A DNA stretch of 12,273 nucleotides from the NCBI GenBank assembly GCA_016867095.1, contig VGKK01000026.1:1-12273 (forward strand), given 5' to 3'. The stretch's first letter is position 1. Every line of letters begins with the position of its first letter. Positions 5,624 through 12,172 of the stretch are shown piece after piece. The position numbers were made by a program, and so were the translations under genes. The DNA comes from Candidatus Omnitrophota bacterium. Lineage in GTDB: Bacteria; Omnitrophota; Gorgyraeia; Gygaellales; Profunditerraquicolaceae. A model generated the notes under the pieces. The model was not told the DNA's origin. It was given only the letters and a program-made list of their open reading frames with translations, and made no database searches.

Positions 5624-6106
5624 AAGCGCTTCTTTTGCGCTAAAAGAGAACTTCTTAATAATTTTATACAGGATTTCCGGGTAGGGCTTGCCATGCCTTA
5701 ATTTGTCGGCGCAAAGAACATAGGCAAAATATTTCCTTAACTTAAGGTGCCGGATAAGAATGCCGGAGAATTTTGTGGGGCGGTTGCTGGCTACCGCAAG
5801 CCGATAGCCGCTTTTTTTAAGATAAGCCAACACCCCGGCTACGCCCGGTAATAAGCGCGACCCCTGGATGAGGGCTTTTTTATGGTGCCTGCGATAGATT
5901 AAAACCGCCTTTTTTAAGCCTTTGACAGGGACAAACGGCTTTAATAAATTCTCATCTCCCCAGCCTACGGCCCTGCGTATAGTTAGGGCTTTCTGATTCG
6001 GTAATCCCAGTTTACGCATAGTATAATTGAAGCTCGCGGTAATCGCGGGGTAAGCGTCAATTAAGGTGCCGTCTAAATCAAAAATAACCAGCTTGACGTC
6101 TTCCAT
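5612..6106 (-). CDS. HAD-family phosphatase, frameshifted (N-terminal part)
   Basis: The haloacid dehalogenase superfamily, phosphoglycolate-phosphatase type, hydrolyses small phosphate esters via an aspartyl-phosphate in the cytoplasm. Motif I DLDGT is at 10-14 (nucleophile Asp10, acid Asp12). A helical cap follows (about 17-85). Motif II is VASNRP (105-110, Ser107), and motif III Lys is in RHGKPYPE (Lys140). The frame then ends abruptly at ALYVY-stop, exactly where motif IV (YVGD, a Mg2+ ligand) should be, and the expected C-terminus continues in another frame. Without motif IV the product should be inactive. The break sits on TATGTC. Restoring GGCGATATGTC gives YVGDMSIDA, so a deletion between two TATGTC repeats is the simplest cause. 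A sequencing or assembly error is the alternative. No good ribosome binding site precedes the ATG. Confidence 0.85.
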   Translation of the reverse strand: MEDVKLVIFDLDGTLIDAYPAITASFNYTMRKLGLPNQKALTIRRAVGWGDENLLKPFVPVKGLKKAVLIYRRHHKKALIQGSRLLPGVAGVLAYLKKSGYRLAVASNRPTKFSGILIRHLKLRKYFAYVLCADKLRHGKPYPEILYKIIKKFSFSAKEALYVY

Positions 6107-6118
6107 TTTATAAATATA

Positions 6119-6142
6119 AAGGCAGGGCGCCTGCCCTGCCTT
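6119..6142 (-). terminator. Hairpin terminator after the small secreted protein gene
   Basis: Perfect 10-bp stem AAGGCAGGGC/GCCCTGCCTT with a 4-nt loop, followed on the - strand by an AT-rich TTTATATTTAT stretch. It lies 30 nt beyond the stop at 6172 and 13 nt before the HAD start, so it separates the two transcription units. The T-run is imperfect. Confidence 0.65.
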
Positions 6143-6171
6143 GTGGTGGAAATGGTTAAAAAATACTTAAA

Positions 6172-6573
6172 TTAGTTTCCTGTTTCTGCTGGCGGCAAGT
6201 CTTCCCTAGCCTCCTCGGGCTTTTCTACGTTAATATTTTGGGCGATGTTTTTGCCTTCAGGGCTAAGCGTATAATCAATACTCACCGTATCCTGCGGTTT
6301 TAGCTCAAGAAGGGACTTGGCGTTCTCATAGCGGGTCTTATCGTTTACGCTAACAGCCATTTCCTTTTCCTGCTCGGTATCGTAATCAAGATATTTAAGT
6401 AAAATCTCGTTTTTCTGGATATCTACAGAAACTATATCTCCCCAGACCCACTGGCCCTGCACTTCTGGCTGGAGTTCCTGCGGCACAGCCGCGTCCTGGC
6501 TGAAAAGCTGCGCTTGCGCCATCAATATTAAAGTAGCTATGATTCCAAAAACTAAGGCTAATCTTTGTTTCAT
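6172..6573 (-). CDS. Small secreted protein, probable OB/SH3-like barrel
   Basis: 133 residues, family not identified. A typical Sec signal peptide covers residues 1 to about 22 (MKQR, hydrophobic core, then AQA). The mature part has one compact beta-rich domain, about 40-115: WVWGDIVSVDIQKNEILLKY, an acidic turn, MAVSVNDKTRYENA, then LLELKPQDTVSIDYTLSPEG and NIAQNINVEK. The order (Gly-x-Val-x-x-Val-Asp start, a Thr-Lys-Tyr centre, then Leu-x-x-Gly/Gln-Asp-x-Val) recalls DUF5666-type and related small barrels seen in periplasmic proteins. The tail is acidic and Pro-rich. GGAGG lies 6 nt before the ATG, so the start is secure. It follows the permease gene by 42 nt. Confidence 0.75.
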   Translation of the reverse strand: MKQRLALVFGIIATLILMAQAQLFSQDAAVPQELQPEVQGQWVWGDIVSVDIQKNEILLKYLDYDTEQEKEMAVSVNDKTRYENAKSLLELKPQDTVSIDYTLSPEGKNIAQNINVEKPEEAREDLPPAETGN

Positions 6574-6615
6574 CGTCCACCTCCACGCCTACTTTATCAT
6601 AGATTGAATTTCCTG

Positions 6616-7698
6616 TCAACCCCTTTGATAGAAGGGCACAAAAAGTAGAACAAGCCAGACTACACAAGTAGTGATAATTCCCACGGTCAGCCCCACCCAA
6701 AACCAGCGGAAAAAGGTCATACGGATACCCTTTTCTTTTTCCAATATGCCTAAGGCTACGATGTTTGCCGTTGAACCCACCAAAGTAATATTACCCCCTA
6801 AGCAACCCCCGAAAAGCAACGCCCACCAGAGAGGTTCTAGCGCCAGGCCTAATTCTTTAAAACTCTGTATAATCGGTATAAGTGCCGCGACAAGAACCAC
6901 ATTATCTAAAATACTGGAGCCAATCGCGCTCATCCAAAGGACTGCTCCAATAAGGGCGCCGGAACTATTTCTTACCGCCTCTAAAAGTTTTACGGCGAGC
7001 ACATCGGTGGCGCCGGTATATTTTAAGGTCCCTGCCTGGGCAAAAAGCAAAAGGAAAAATAACAGCGTCCACCACTCTACGTCTTTCTCTATAAATTCGC
7101 GCGCCTTATTATGCTTCCAAATCATAATTAAGGCGGCGAAGACTAACGGCACAATCAAAAGGATAGTATTATTTTCTAGTTTCCATAATAAATCCAGGCG
7201 GTGGGAAAAAGCGATACATAAAAGGGTAGTCGCAAAAATATAAAGAGCGGTTTTAGTCTGCCTATCCGCAGGCACAGAAATTAAACGAATAAGCATCTCA
7301 TTGGAGCCCAAAGCGCTTAATTGCTCATCAAATTTTTTTAAAGAACGCCTGTACCAGAATATGACTAAAAAAACCATTATTAAAAGACAGGCTATTGCCA
7401 AAGGAAAGGCCTTTACAATAAAATCCTCAAAAGTTAAACCGGATTTTGAAGCGATCAATATGCCAATGGGATTGCCCAGCACCGTACCTGCCGAGCCGAT
7501 ATTTGTCGCCAGGACCGAAATTATAACGTAAGGGGCCGGGTCTACCTCAAAATAATCGCAAATCTCTAATACTGCCGCTGCCATAAAAATTATTGAGGTT
7601 ACCTCGTCTACCGCGCAGGCCAGTAACGCTGAAATTATAGCTATCGAAAAAACAAATTTTTTAGCTGTCAGATTGCGGATACGGATAATTAAACTCAC
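6616..7698 (-). CDS. ArsB/NhaD-superfamily permease, C-terminal part of a split gene
   Basis: Members of the ion transporter superfamily (ArsB, NhaD, CitM, SLC13; PF03600/PF02040) have two inverted halves, each with a re-entrant loop. This frame holds the rest of half one (ACAVDEVTSIIF, residues 27-38; ATNIGSAGTVLGNP, 64-77) and all of half two (SSILDNVVLVAALIP; GGCLGGNITLVGSTANIVALG). About nine hydrophobic segments are present. The order of motifs is closest to NhaD Na+/H+ antiporters and ArsB-like carriers, but the ion cannot be decided. The GTG at 7698 overlaps the stop of the upstream frame as GTGA. It is not preceded by a good ribosome binding site, and family members are one chain. The conserved sequence across the junction (GFFAWVVSL) is recovered by a -1 shift, so this is best read as one gene with a frame break. 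Confidence 0.88.
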   Translation of the reverse strand: MSLIIRIRNLTAKKFVFSIAIISALLACAVDEVTSIIFMAAAVLEICDYFEVDPAPYVIISVLATNIGSAGTVLGNPIGILIASKSGLTFEDFIVKAFPLAIACLLIMVFLVIFWYRRSLKKFDEQLSALGSNEMLIRLISVPADRQTKTALYIFATTLLCIAFSHRLDLLWKLENNTILLIVPLVFAALIMIWKHNKAREFIEKDVEWWTLLFFLLLFAQAGTLKYTGATDVLAVKLLEAVRNSSGALIGAVLWMSAIGSSILDNVVLVAALIPIIQSFKELGLALEPLWWALLFGGCLGGNITLVGSTANIVALGILEKEKGIRMTFFRWFWVGLTVGIITTCVVWLVLLFVPFYQRG

Positions 7699-8012
7699 GA
7701 CCCAGGCAAAAAACCCGCATCCTTCAATAATCCGATAATCACCATCATCCCGACTAAGAAAAGAATTATCTCTAAAGAAGAGAATTTAACCAGGTGGTCC
7801 AGGTCTATTACGCGCGAGGCTAATAAAACCGCCGTCCCTAAAAAGGCGAAGCTTAAACGAAAATCCCAGAAAAATAACGTCCCCAGTATAGAAACACTGA
7901 ATATAGCGATTGATAAAGCCTGCTGCGTATTTAAACTAACTATTCTTACGCCCCAGTACAGAAGAAGCGATATTGAAACTAATAGGACAAACTTTAATGA
8001 TAAATTTTTCAT
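7695..8012 (-). CDS. ArsB/NhaD-superfamily permease, N-terminal part of a split gene
   Basis: This frame carries the first four or so membrane segments of the permease, up to LEIILFLVGMMVIIGLLKDAG, a conserved family stretch. It then runs out as FLPGS-stop. The stop overlaps the GTG of the next frame by the GTGA arrangement. Ten bases before the stop lies TTTTTTG (7707-7713), the T-tract where one base gained, or one step back, restores the family sequence. Start choice: an in-frame TTG at 8066 would add 18 residues, but those are encoded by a GC-rich hairpin (8031-8047) and look like non-coding sequence. ATG 8012 gives a normal MKNLSLKFVLLVS membrane start. If the break is real, the permease is inactive unless translated by frameshift or assembled from two pieces. 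Confidence 0.75.
   Translation of the reverse strand: MKNLSLKFVLLVSISLLLYWGVRIVSLNTQQALSIAIFSVSILGTLFFWDFRLSFAFLGTAVLLASRVIDLDHLVKFSSLEIILFLVGMMVIIGLLKDAGFLPGS
7707..7713 (-). other. T-TTT-TTG heptamer at the permease frame break
   Basis: In the zero frame the codons read TTT TTG after GGT. This has the X-XXY-YYZ form used for -1 ribosomal slippage. Slipping one base back yields GFFAWVVSL, the expected family sequence. AAGGA (7720-7724) lies 6 nt upstream. An indel in the T6 run, natural or technical, is the more common cause. Confidence 0.45.
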
Positions 8013-8030
8013 AAATTCTTTATACGTTCG

Positions 8031-8047
8031 CCCCGCCTTTGGCGAGG
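8031..8047. repeat. GC-rich hairpin CCCCGCC-TTT-GGCGAGG
   Basis: 7-bp stem with one mismatch and a TTT loop, located in the leader of the permease. It argues against the upstream TTG start. It may be a REP-like intergenic repeat. Confidence 0.5.
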
Positions 8048-8066
8048 CTTTTAGTATTTCGCGCAA

Positions 8067-8095
8067 AAGAGACCACGTTGGCTTATAGCCCGTGG
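8067..8095 (-). terminator. Terminator of the CBS gene
   Basis: On the - strand the stem CCACG/CGTGG (8091-8095 with 8073-8077) encloses a second stem GGCT/AGCC with a short loop. It is followed by TCTCTTTT, a modest T-rich tail. It starts 5 nt after the CBS stop codon. Confidence 0.6.
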
Positions 8096-8099
8096 AGTT

Positions 8100-8540
8100 T
8101 CATTCTTCAAACAGGGCCTTTACTATGTCCTGCCGCGCTACGATACCTACTACCATCTTCTCTTTATTCAAAACAGGCACGCGCCTGGCCTTCTGTGTCA
8201 GCATAACACGGGCAACCTCGCAAAGCGTTGAGTCTTCATCCGCCGTGATTACATCGCGGCGCATTATATCTTTTACTTTCAGCGAGCCGAACGCCGCCAC
8301 CTTTTGCTTAACCGCCTTGGGGTTCTCTTGATAAGTAAACCTGCCTACTTTATTTAAATAGCTTGGCAGGACTGCCCCTAAAGCCTCTTTTTCGGTAAAC
8401 ATCCCCACTAATTTGTTCTTATCATCAATTACCGGCAGGCCGCTAATCTTCATCTTAAACAAAAGCCCCAGGGCGTCTTTGGCAAAATTATCAGGCTGGA
8501 CGCTGGCCACGACTTTGGTCATTATCTCTTTTACCTTCAT
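8100..8540 (-). CDS. Two-CBS-domain protein
   Basis: 146 residues made of two CBS domains (PF00571) and little else. CBS1 (about 1-56) starts VKEIMTKVVASVQPD and has ISGLPVIDDKNKLVGMFTEKEAL. CBS2 (about 87-145) starts VKDIMRRDVITADEDSTL and ends RRVPVLNKEKMVVGIVARQDIVKALFE. A CBS pair forms a Bateman module that binds adenosine nucleotides and regulates a partner enzyme or channel. The ligand and partner here are unknown. The inter-domain loop (about 57-86) is long and basic. The ribosome binding site AGGAGG lies 8 nt before the ATG, so the start is clear. Its own terminator separates it from the permease downstream, so regulation of that permease is possible but not indicated by operon structure. 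Confidence 0.92.
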   Translation of the reverse strand: MKVKEIMTKVVASVQPDNFAKDALGLLFKMKISGLPVIDDKNKLVGMFTEKEALGAVLPSYLNKVGRFTYQENPKAVKQKVAAFGSLKVKDIMRRDVITADEDSTLCEVARVMLTQKARRVPVLNKEKMVVGIVARQDIVKALFEE

Positions 8541-8614
8541 ATTTTTCGCCTCCTGATTTCTCTTTTTTATTCAATTATACCTGAAAACAAAGCGGCTGTA
8601 AAGTTATCCTTAAT

Positions 8615-8648
8615 GCAAAGGGGTTAATCGCCGCGATTAACCCCTTGC
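8615..8648. terminator. Strong hairpin between the two-helix protein and CBS genes
   Basis: An 11-bp perfect stem GGGGTTAATCG/CGATTAACCCC with a CCG loop, extended by AA/TT and GC pairs. It lies 30 nt beyond the stop of the gene at 8678 on the - strand. A poly-T run is lacking, so it may be an atypical terminator or an operator-like palindrome. Confidence 0.55.
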
Positions 8649-8677
8649 CTTATAACCTTAAAAACCCTCTCTTTAAC

Positions 8678-8881
8678 TTATTCCTTGGCAATAGCTAAAG
8701 TAATTATGCCTGCCAAAATCAGGAATAAACCCAGGCAGCCTTTAATGACCGTAAAAAGGTCCTGTTTCCAAGCTATAATTGCCAACACACCGAAAGCCAA
8801 AAATACTAATCCCAAAATAACCTTAAAAATAGTAGAAATTACTCTTTTGGCATCTCCCTGCTGTTTTACCTCTTCTGTCAT
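8678..8881 (-). CDS. Small protein with two membrane helices
   Basis: 67 residues, not recognised. A polar N-terminus (TEEVKQQGDAKR) precedes two hydrophobic segments at about 15-37 and 45-64, separated by a short turn WKQDLFTVIKG. The protein ends AIAKE, and both ends are predicted cytoplasmic. A Gly-rich second helix (GCLGLFLILAG) could allow self-association. A GTG at 8884 is possible in frame, but AAGGAGGT (8887-8894) is best spaced, 6 nt, for the ATG at 8881. The leader immediately upstream (8900-9030) is highly structured. Function unknown. Confidence 0.72.
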   Translation of the reverse strand: MTEEVKQQGDAKRVISTIFKVILGLVFLAFGVLAIIAWKQDLFTVIKGCLGLFLILAGIITLAIAKE

Positions 8882-8886
8882 CACAC

Positions 8887-8894
8887 ACCTCCTT
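8887..8894 (-). promoter_or_regulatory. Near-perfect Shine-Dalgarno site of the two-helix protein
   Basis: AAGGAGGT on the - strand, 6 nt before the ATG at 8881. It lies 5 nt downstream of the branched structure ending at 8900, so folding of the leader could influence its access. Confidence 0.7.
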
Positions 8895-8899
8895 AATGA

Positions 8900-8963
8900 G
8901 TAGATGATTTATGGAGCCCGCCGAAAGCGGCGACATAAATCATAGGCACAAAGTGCCGTCTAC
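8900..8963. repeat. Three-way-junction palindromic element
   Basis: An outer stem GTAGA/TCTAC (8900-8904 with 8959-8963) encloses two arms. Arm 1 is ATGATTTATG/CATAAATCAT (8904-8913 with 8934-8943) capped by CGCCG-AAAG-CGGCG. Arm 2 is GGCAC-AAA-GTGCC (8945-8957). Together they fold as a small cloverleaf. It could be a REP-type element, an RNA leader or a small structured RNA. Confidence 0.6.
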
Positions 8964-8969
8964 GAATTA

Positions 8970-9030
8970 ATCCCGACGAATAAGCCAAAATTGTCGGAAG
9001 AGAATTTTGGCTTATTATATGAGTCGGGAT
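8970..9030. terminator. Long hairpin after the acyltransferase gene
   Basis: A perfect 14-bp inner stem AATAAGCCAAAATT/AATTTTGGCTTATT (8979-8992 with 9003-9016) with a 10-nt loop, inside an 8-bp outer stem ATCCCGAC/GTCGGGAT (8970-8977 with 9023-9030). It begins 4 nt after the acyltransferase stop, the place of a terminator, but no T-run follows. It may be part of a larger repeat with 8900-8963. Confidence 0.55.
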
Positions 9031-9034
9031 AAGT

Positions 9035-9949
9035 TCAGGGCTTCATTTGAGTTTTCCATCTGCGATGAATCCACCCCCATTGACTGGGATAGTGGCGTAT
9101 ATAAGACTCAATAATACTGGTTAATCTCTGTATATTTAGGAATACAGTCTCCTGGCTGGTTTTGCCCTCTTCCAGCTCCAAGGCCGGCTCAATGATAATC
9201 TTATGGGTATCATCCTTCTGCCTGACGATAAAACAGGGCAGGATTACGGCTCCTGTCCGTTGCGCCAGAATCACCGGGCCGGTTGCCGTAGCCGCTTTTA
9301 CGCCGAAAAAATCCACAAACACGCCGCCGGTACCGAAATTCTGGTCTATGGGAATAAAAAGCAACTCATTATTCCTCAGGCTGCGAATGGAATTCTCTAC
9401 GCAGGCCTGGCGGGGCTGGCTGTATATAGTATTTATCTTGAATCGTTCGCGTTTGGCCAGGAACAATTTTTCTACCCGGCTATCCCGCATCGGGCGCATT
9501 ATCCCGGCGGTAGGATAACCTTCCATAGCCAGGCGAGCTAACATTATGGGAAAATTGCCAAAATGCCCGCTGACCAGGATTGCACCCCTGCCCTTATCCA
9601 GCGCGGCAGAGAGCCTTTCTTTGCCGGCTATCTGCACGCGCTCCTTTAAGAGCTGCGGCCGCTGGCCCAAAAAAAGCATCTCCACGCCGCTCTTAGCCAT
9701 AAAGACAAAACACTGCCTGGCAATTTCTTCTATTTCCTGTCTGGATTTACTCCGGCCAAAGGCAATGGCCAGGCTTTCCAAGGCAATCCTTCTTTGCTTG
9801 CGGGCAAAGGCATATGCTAACTTAGCAATACCTTCGGCAAAGCCGTAAAGCCAGCTCCCCGGAAGGGCATTGACTATCAAAGAGCAAAAAATTAATCCTA
9901 ACCACCCAAAAAATCGACCGATACCTTTACGTACCTTCTTGGAATCCAT
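9035..9949 (-). CDS. LpxL/HtrB-like lysophospholipid acyltransferase
   Basis: 304 residues, the normal size for the lipid A late-acyltransferase family (PF03279). These inner-membrane enzymes transfer an acyl chain to a lipid A precursor or similar lipid. Residues 11-30 are a hydrophobic anchor. Family blocks in order: ILVSGHFGNFPIM (124-136), IMRPMRDSRVEKLF (150-163), LFIPIDQNFGTGGVFVDFFG (197-216), TATGPVILAQRTGAVILP (221-238), and PSQWGWIHRRWKT (288-300). In the first block the catalytic His129 is kept, but the usual H-x4-E/D reads HFGNFP, with Pro where the acidic residue is expected. That makes the precise chemistry uncertain. The gene follows PilZ by 66 nt on the same strand. The AAAGA before the ATG is a weak ribosome binding site. 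Confidence 0.88.
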   Translation of the reverse strand: MDSKKVRKGIGRFFGWLGLIFCSLIVNALPGSWLYGFAEGIAKLAYAFARKQRRIALESLAIAFGRSKSRQEIEEIARQCFVFMAKSGVEMLFLGQRPQLLKERVQIAGKERLSAALDKGRGAILVSGHFGNFPIMLARLAMEGYPTAGIMRPMRDSRVEKLFLAKRERFKINTIYSQPRQACVENSIRSLRNNELLFIPIDQNFGTGGVFVDFFGVKAATATGPVILAQRTGAVILPCFIVRQKDDTHKIIIEPALELEEGKTSQETVFLNIQRLTSIIESYIRHYPSQWGWIHRRWKTQMKP

Positions 9950-10015
9950 TATCTTTAAGTAAAGAGGCTATAGCAGGGAAGCCGGAAAATGCAAGCAAAA
10001 AATCGGGTGGGCCGA

Positions 10016-10342
10016 CTACCTATCTAAATATTTATGCAAAAATCTTAAATCCGGCCTGGCTATGTCTACAAACTCCGCTCCTACTTCATAGCATTCATCA
10101 TCAAAAATTTCTTTTACCCGCGTGACCTTGGCAACGGCATTAATAACCCGGGGAATGTATTTAAGGCTGAGCTGAATCCTTACGATAGAACCAAGGGGCA
10201 GGAAATGGTCGGAAATAAATCTTAATCCGCCCGCGCTTAAGTCCGCGCTAATCTTTCTTTTGCTTTTATAATCAGGCGCTGCGCTATAAGTAATAACACA
10301 CTGCTCGCTTATCCGGCTAAACTTCCTTTTCTCTTGCGTCAT
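10016..10342 (-). CDS. PilZ-domain protein (c-di-GMP receptor)
   Basis: 108 residues forming a single PilZ domain (PF07238). Both binding motifs are intact: RKFSR at 6-10 (R-x3-R) and DLSAGG at 34-39 (D-x-S-x2-G), so binding of cyclic di-GMP is expected. The barrel continues with LPLGSIVRIQLSL, INAVAKVTRVKE and EVGAEFVDI, and ends in a helix LRFLHKYL. It begins 7 nt after the PilM stop without a visible Shine-Dalgarno site, so translation is probably coupled. Being next to PilM suggests a c-di-GMP input to type IV pilus or a related envelope machine. The intact motifs differ from the Pseudomonas PilZ protein itself, which lacks them. High confidence in family, moderate in role. Confidence 0.93.
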   Translation of the reverse strand: MTQEKRKFSRISEQCVITYSAAPDYKSKRKISADLSAGGLRFISDHFLPLGSIVRIQLSLKYIPRVINAVAKVTRVKEIFDDECYEVGAEFVDIARPDLRFLHKYLDR

Positions 10343-10349
10343 AAGTAAC

Positions 10350-11378
10350 TTAAGAAAAAGCCAGGCCTATAGCCACCGGCAAGATATGCGCGTATTGTTT
10401 CGCGTCTTCGGCGCTGATAGAGGGAGAAAGCTTCATCCCCAGTATCGGGTCCCAGATATCTATCTTTAAATCCTGGATGCCGGCCAAAAAGTCCACTAAA
10501 ACTTTAATTTTCGAGCCGCCGCCGCTTAAATATAAACGGCTGACTTTTTTCTCCAGGTTTCTCTCGCAATATTCAAATGATAAAGACAGCTCATTCAAAA
10601 GATTATTGAATGCGGGCTTTATTGCTTCGGCTATTTCCTTGATTTTGTCCTCCGGAGGAGAATAAGCAAAATCCTGGGCCCGGCCAAGGTCAATGCTCAT
10701 TTTGTCCGCGATGGTCTGAAAAACATCGCGTTCTCCAGTCTCAATATCGCGGGAAAAATAAGGCACGTCATCTTCCATAACCACCAATTTACTCAGGTGA
10801 TAACCGATATCCAGGAGCGCTACCGGACTATTGGGCGCCGGCAGGGCGCCTAAAAAGGCGTCCATTAAGGCAAAGGCGTCAAGATTAATCAACTGGGGCT
10901 CCAGCCCCGCGTCTCTGACTAATTTAATCCGCTCCTGGATAAAGTGCCGCTCCGCGCCCACAAGCAGTACAAGCATCTGGTTGTTGGCTAAATTAGCCAA
11001 TATATGGTAATCAATAATGGAGTTTTCCCTCTTAAAAGGTACGTATCTTTCCAGCTCAAAGTCCAAAGATTGAGCCAGGTCTTTCTCCTGCATCAGGGGC
11101 AGGATAATATAATGCATGATTATATTCGGCCCGCATACGGAAATATTTACCTTCTTGGAATCCGCGGCCACCTCTTTACAGGCCTCTTTAATCGCCCTGA
11201 TTACGTTCTCGGGCGTGCCGGCGTCTTTTACCGGGACAACCGCAAAGCTAAGCATCTTTTCCTTGCCAAAATTTTTCTTTTTTATCTGGGCTATTTTGAC
11301 GCTAAAATTTCCGATATCCAGCCCAAGGCGGGTATGCGCGGAAATAGGGCTGCCTTTTAATAAATCGCTTAATTGCAT
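10350..11378 (-). CDS. pilM: PilM, type IV pilus inner-membrane actin-like protein
   Basis: 342 residues. PilM (PF11104) is a cytoplasmic actin/FtsA-like ATP-binding protein that binds the N-terminus of PilN and ties the pilus inner-membrane complex to cytoplasmic ATPases. Motifs: LGLDIGNFSVKIAQIKK (18-34, phosphate 1 loop), LDFELERYVPF (105-115, typical of PilM), ALLDIGYHLSKLVV (187-200, phosphate 2) with FSRDIETGERD, and RLYLSGGGSKIKVLVDFL (281-298, adenosine site). A short N-terminal amphipathic stretch precedes the core, as usual. It begins 1 nt after the stop of the TPR gene, so the two are translationally coupled. PilN, PilO, PilP and PilQ, which normally follow pilM, are absent here; PilZ and an acyltransferase follow instead. 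Confidence 0.93.
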   Translation of the reverse strand: MQLSDLLKGSPISAHTRLGLDIGNFSVKIAQIKKKNFGKEKMLSFAVVPVKDAGTPENVIRAIKEACKEVAADSKKVNISVCGPNIIMHYIILPLMQEKDLAQSLDFELERYVPFKRENSIIDYHILANLANNQMLVLLVGAERHFIQERIKLVRDAGLEPQLINLDAFALMDAFLGALPAPNSPVALLDIGYHLSKLVVMEDDVPYFSRDIETGERDVFQTIADKMSIDLGRAQDFAYSPPEDKIKEIAEAIKPAFNNLLNELSLSFEYCERNLEKKVSRLYLSGGGSKIKVLVDFLAGIQDLKIDIWDPILGMKLSPSISAEDAKQYAHILPVAIGLAFS

Positions 11379-11379
11379 T

Positions 11380-12162
11380 TTATTTTCCGGCGGTAGTCTT
11401 TTTATCTGCGGCAGAAGTAGCGGCCTGGCCTGAAGAAACTTTCAAGAATTTTTGATAATATTCGTCTGCGGCCTTCTGGTCTTTTAAACCATTGGCATAA
11501 ATCATCGCGACATTATAGTAAATTTCCTTATCCTGGGGCAGGCCCTTAATTGCCTTCTGATATTCCGCGATGGCCTCTTTATAGCGGCGCTCCTGGCTTA
11601 AAAGATAACCCAGATTAAAATAATTATCCTTATCCTGGGGGTCATACTGCAGGGCTTTCTTATACTCCGCGACGGCCTCTTTTGTCCTGCCCTGCATACC
11701 ATAGGCGAACCCTAAATTGGAATGGATAATTTTATCAAAATTCTCCCCCTGCGGGCCAACCGCTGCCGGCCGCCTGAGATACCTGGCCTGCCAATTAAAC
11801 GCCGCCTCTAAAATCGCCTTCTCTTTTTCTAAAGCGGCGGCAGTATCGCGCAAAACGGCTATCTGCTTTTTTAAGTTATTTTTCTCCGCGTCCTGGACAG
11901 CGGTTTTATCGACGCCCAACTTTGCTTCTTTTGTTTTCAACTGCTGGACCTGTTTTTTAAGTTCCTGCGCCTCTTTATCTTTATTCTGCAATGCCAGGGC
12001 AACTTTATTTTTTTCTTTTTCTAAAGCGGTTATTTTAGCGGTCAGGGCGCTTACCTGGGCCTTGGCCTGGTCTTTTTCTTGGCCCTTAGCCAGGCTAAAT
12101 TTCGGCGCCAAACACAACAGAAGGCAGCCGGATACGATAAAATATTTTCTAAATATAAGCAT
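11380..12162 (-). CDS. Periplasmic coiled-coil and TPR protein
   Basis: 260 residues. A signal peptide covers about 1-25 (MLIFRKYF, hydrophobic core, ending SLA). A long coiled coil follows (about 28-120; heptads rich in Lys/Glu/Leu/Ala). Three tetratricopeptide repeats come next at about 146-177, 180-211 and 214-243, with the usual LGFAYGMQGRTKEAVAEYKKAL spacing (shown here only to mark repeat 1). The tail is Ala/Thr/Lys-rich. TPR arrays bind peptides or partner proteins, and coiled-coil/TPR proteins such as PilF/TfpW act in pilus or envelope assembly. The role here is inferred from coupling to pilM (1-nt gap) and the upstream gene (10-nt gap). GAGGGAG lies about 5 nt before the ATG. No cysteine fits a lipobox at the signal end, so it is probably soluble. 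Confidence 0.85.
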   Translation of the reverse strand: MLIFRKYFIVSGCLLLCLAPKFSLAKGQEKDQAKAQVSALTAKITALEKEKNKVALALQNKDKEAQELKKQVQQLKTKEAKLGVDKTAVQDAEKNNLKKQIAVLRDTAAALEKEKAILEAAFNWQARYLRRPAAVGPQGENFDKIIHSNLGFAYGMQGRTKEAVAEYKKALQYDPQDKDNYFNLGYLLSQERRYKEAIAEYQKAIKGLPQDKEIYYNVAMIYANGLKDQKAADEYYQKFLKVSSGQAATSAADKKTTAGK

Positions 12163-12172
12163 CTTTCTCCCT

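Noticed and set aside
6671..7243. 190-residue + strand reading frame
   Set aside because: Antisense shadow of the permease; the - strand frame has clear transporter motifs.
8013..8066. 18-residue N-terminal extension of the permease from TTG at 8066
   Set aside because: Encoded largely by a GC-rich hairpin, lacks a ribosome binding site, and the ATG at 8012 gives a normal membrane-protein start.
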